A model generated the notes under the pieces. It did not search any database. It worked only from the letters and a program-made list of their open reading frames with translations, and had not been told where the DNA came from. Below, in pieces: positions 4,980 to 5,404 of a stretch of DNA of 5,404 nucleotides. Position 1 is the stretch's first letter; every line of letters begins with the position of its first letter. A program made the translations under genes and the position numbers. This stretch comes from Pseudomonadota bacterium (GTDB lineage Bacteria > Pseudomonadota > Alphaproteobacteria > Elsterales > Elsteraceae), in assembly GCA_016195115.1 (NCBI GenBank), contig JACQAI010000738.1:1-5404 (forward strand), read 5' to 3'.

Positions 4980-5404
4980 TAACCGGTCGAAAACACGATG
5001 CAGGCTGGGCTGGCGCTGCGGATGACCTGTCCGGTCGGCGCCAGGGTGCCGCGCGCCGGATCGATCCGGAAGGTCACGATGGTGTCGCCCTGCTGGTTGG
5101 CGGCGTAGAGCAACCTGGCCGGCGGATCGATCGCGAAAAACCGCGGCGTCGGGCCCTGGGTCGGCTCCCAGCCGCTCGATGTCAGCCGCCCGCTGGTCGG
5201 GTCGACGGCGAAGATCGCGATGCTGTCGTGGCCGCGGTTGGACACATAAAGGCAGCGGCCCGACGGCGCGACCGCGATCTCGGCCGTCGTGTTGTTGCCC
5301 GTGAAGCTGGTCGGCAGGGTCGCCACCACCTCGAGCGGCGCTAGGCTGCCGCGCGTGCCGTCCCAGCGGTAGGTCGTCACGGTCGAGTCGAGCTCGTTGT
5401 TGAC
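4979..5404 (-). CDS. Lactonase-family beta-propeller protein, C-terminal part (runs off right edge)
   Basis: The last 141 residues of a minus-strand gene are present; the frame is open to the window edge, so an internal GTG at 5380 should not be taken as the start. The visible protein begins VNNELDSTVTTYRWDG and shows blade-type repeats: EIAVAPSGRCLYVSNRGHDSIAIFAVDP, then PRFFAIDPPARLLYAANQQGDTIVTFRIDP, each followed by a GTL or GRL turn. This is the pattern of the seven-bladed lactonase family (PF10282) that includes 6-phosphogluconolactonase (Pgl/YbhE) and muconate-cycloisomerase-like proteins. Usual length is about 340-390 residues, so roughly the last 40 percent is seen. Sugar-lactone hydrolysis is possible, but many members are of unknown function. 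The N-terminus, and any signal peptide, lies outside the window. It converges on the MarR gene with four bases between the stops. Confidence 0.88.
   Translation of the reverse strand, partial: VNNELDSTVTTYRWDGTRGSLAPLEVVATLPTSFTGNNTTAEIAVAPSGRCLYVSNRGHDSIAIFAVDPTSGRLTSSGWEPTQGPTPRFFAIDPPARLLYAANQQGDTIVTFRIDPARGTLAPTGQVIRSASPACIVFSTG

Noticed and set aside
4979..5380. Complete 133-residue protein starting at the GTG at 5380
   Set aside because: The frame continues to the window edge with VNNELDST, a typical lactonase-family segment, so this is an internal codon of a larger gene.

Overview
The window is GC-rich DNA with strongly G/C-biased third codon positions and closely packed genes. The gene content (family 5 ABC solute-binding protein, luciferase-like flavin oxidoreductase, I78-type inhibitor, aromatic-ring hydroxylase with a divergent MarR regulator, lactonase-type beta-propeller) suits a soil or water proteobacterium. 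An alphaproteobacterium is my best guess, but this is inference and no marker gene settles it.

Left region (1-2808, + strand). The tail of an unidentified gene ends inside the ribosome binding site of a periplasmic solute-binding protein of the peptide/nickel (family 5) type. After a 106-base gap comes a luciferase-like (LLM-class) flavin-dependent oxidoreductase with a GTG start. The gap is filled by two inverted arms, each built from 7-base repeats. The right arm carries the G-run that probably serves as the oxidoreductase ribosome binding site. The two genes may form one transcription unit, but the array could separate or modulate them.

Middle region (2809-4407, - strand). A small secreted protein of the I78 peptidase-inhibitor family converges on the oxidoreductase with no base between the two stop codons. 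Upstream of it lie its own ribosome binding site, a possible promoter, and a four-copy 13-base tandem repeat. That repeat directly follows the stop codon of an FAD-dependent aromatic monooxygenase resembling 3-hydroxybenzoate 6-hydroxylase and salicylate hydroxylase.

Right region (4408-5404). The monooxygenase and a MarR-family regulator (+) diverge from a short control region. It holds a good -35/-10 promoter for the monooxygenase, overlapped by two GTATACTTA copies 15 bases apart that are the likely MarR operator. The simplest reading is that the MarR protein represses the monooxygenase until an aromatic acid is present. The regulator converges, with 4 bases between stops, on the C-terminal end of a lactonase-family beta-propeller gene that runs off the right edge. 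A GNRA-type hairpin covers both stops.

No RNA gene, insertion sequence, CRISPR array or phage gene was seen. The clearest structures not explained by genes are the heptamer inverted array (1539-1638), the 13-base tandem repeat (3171-3222) and the MarR operator/promoter.
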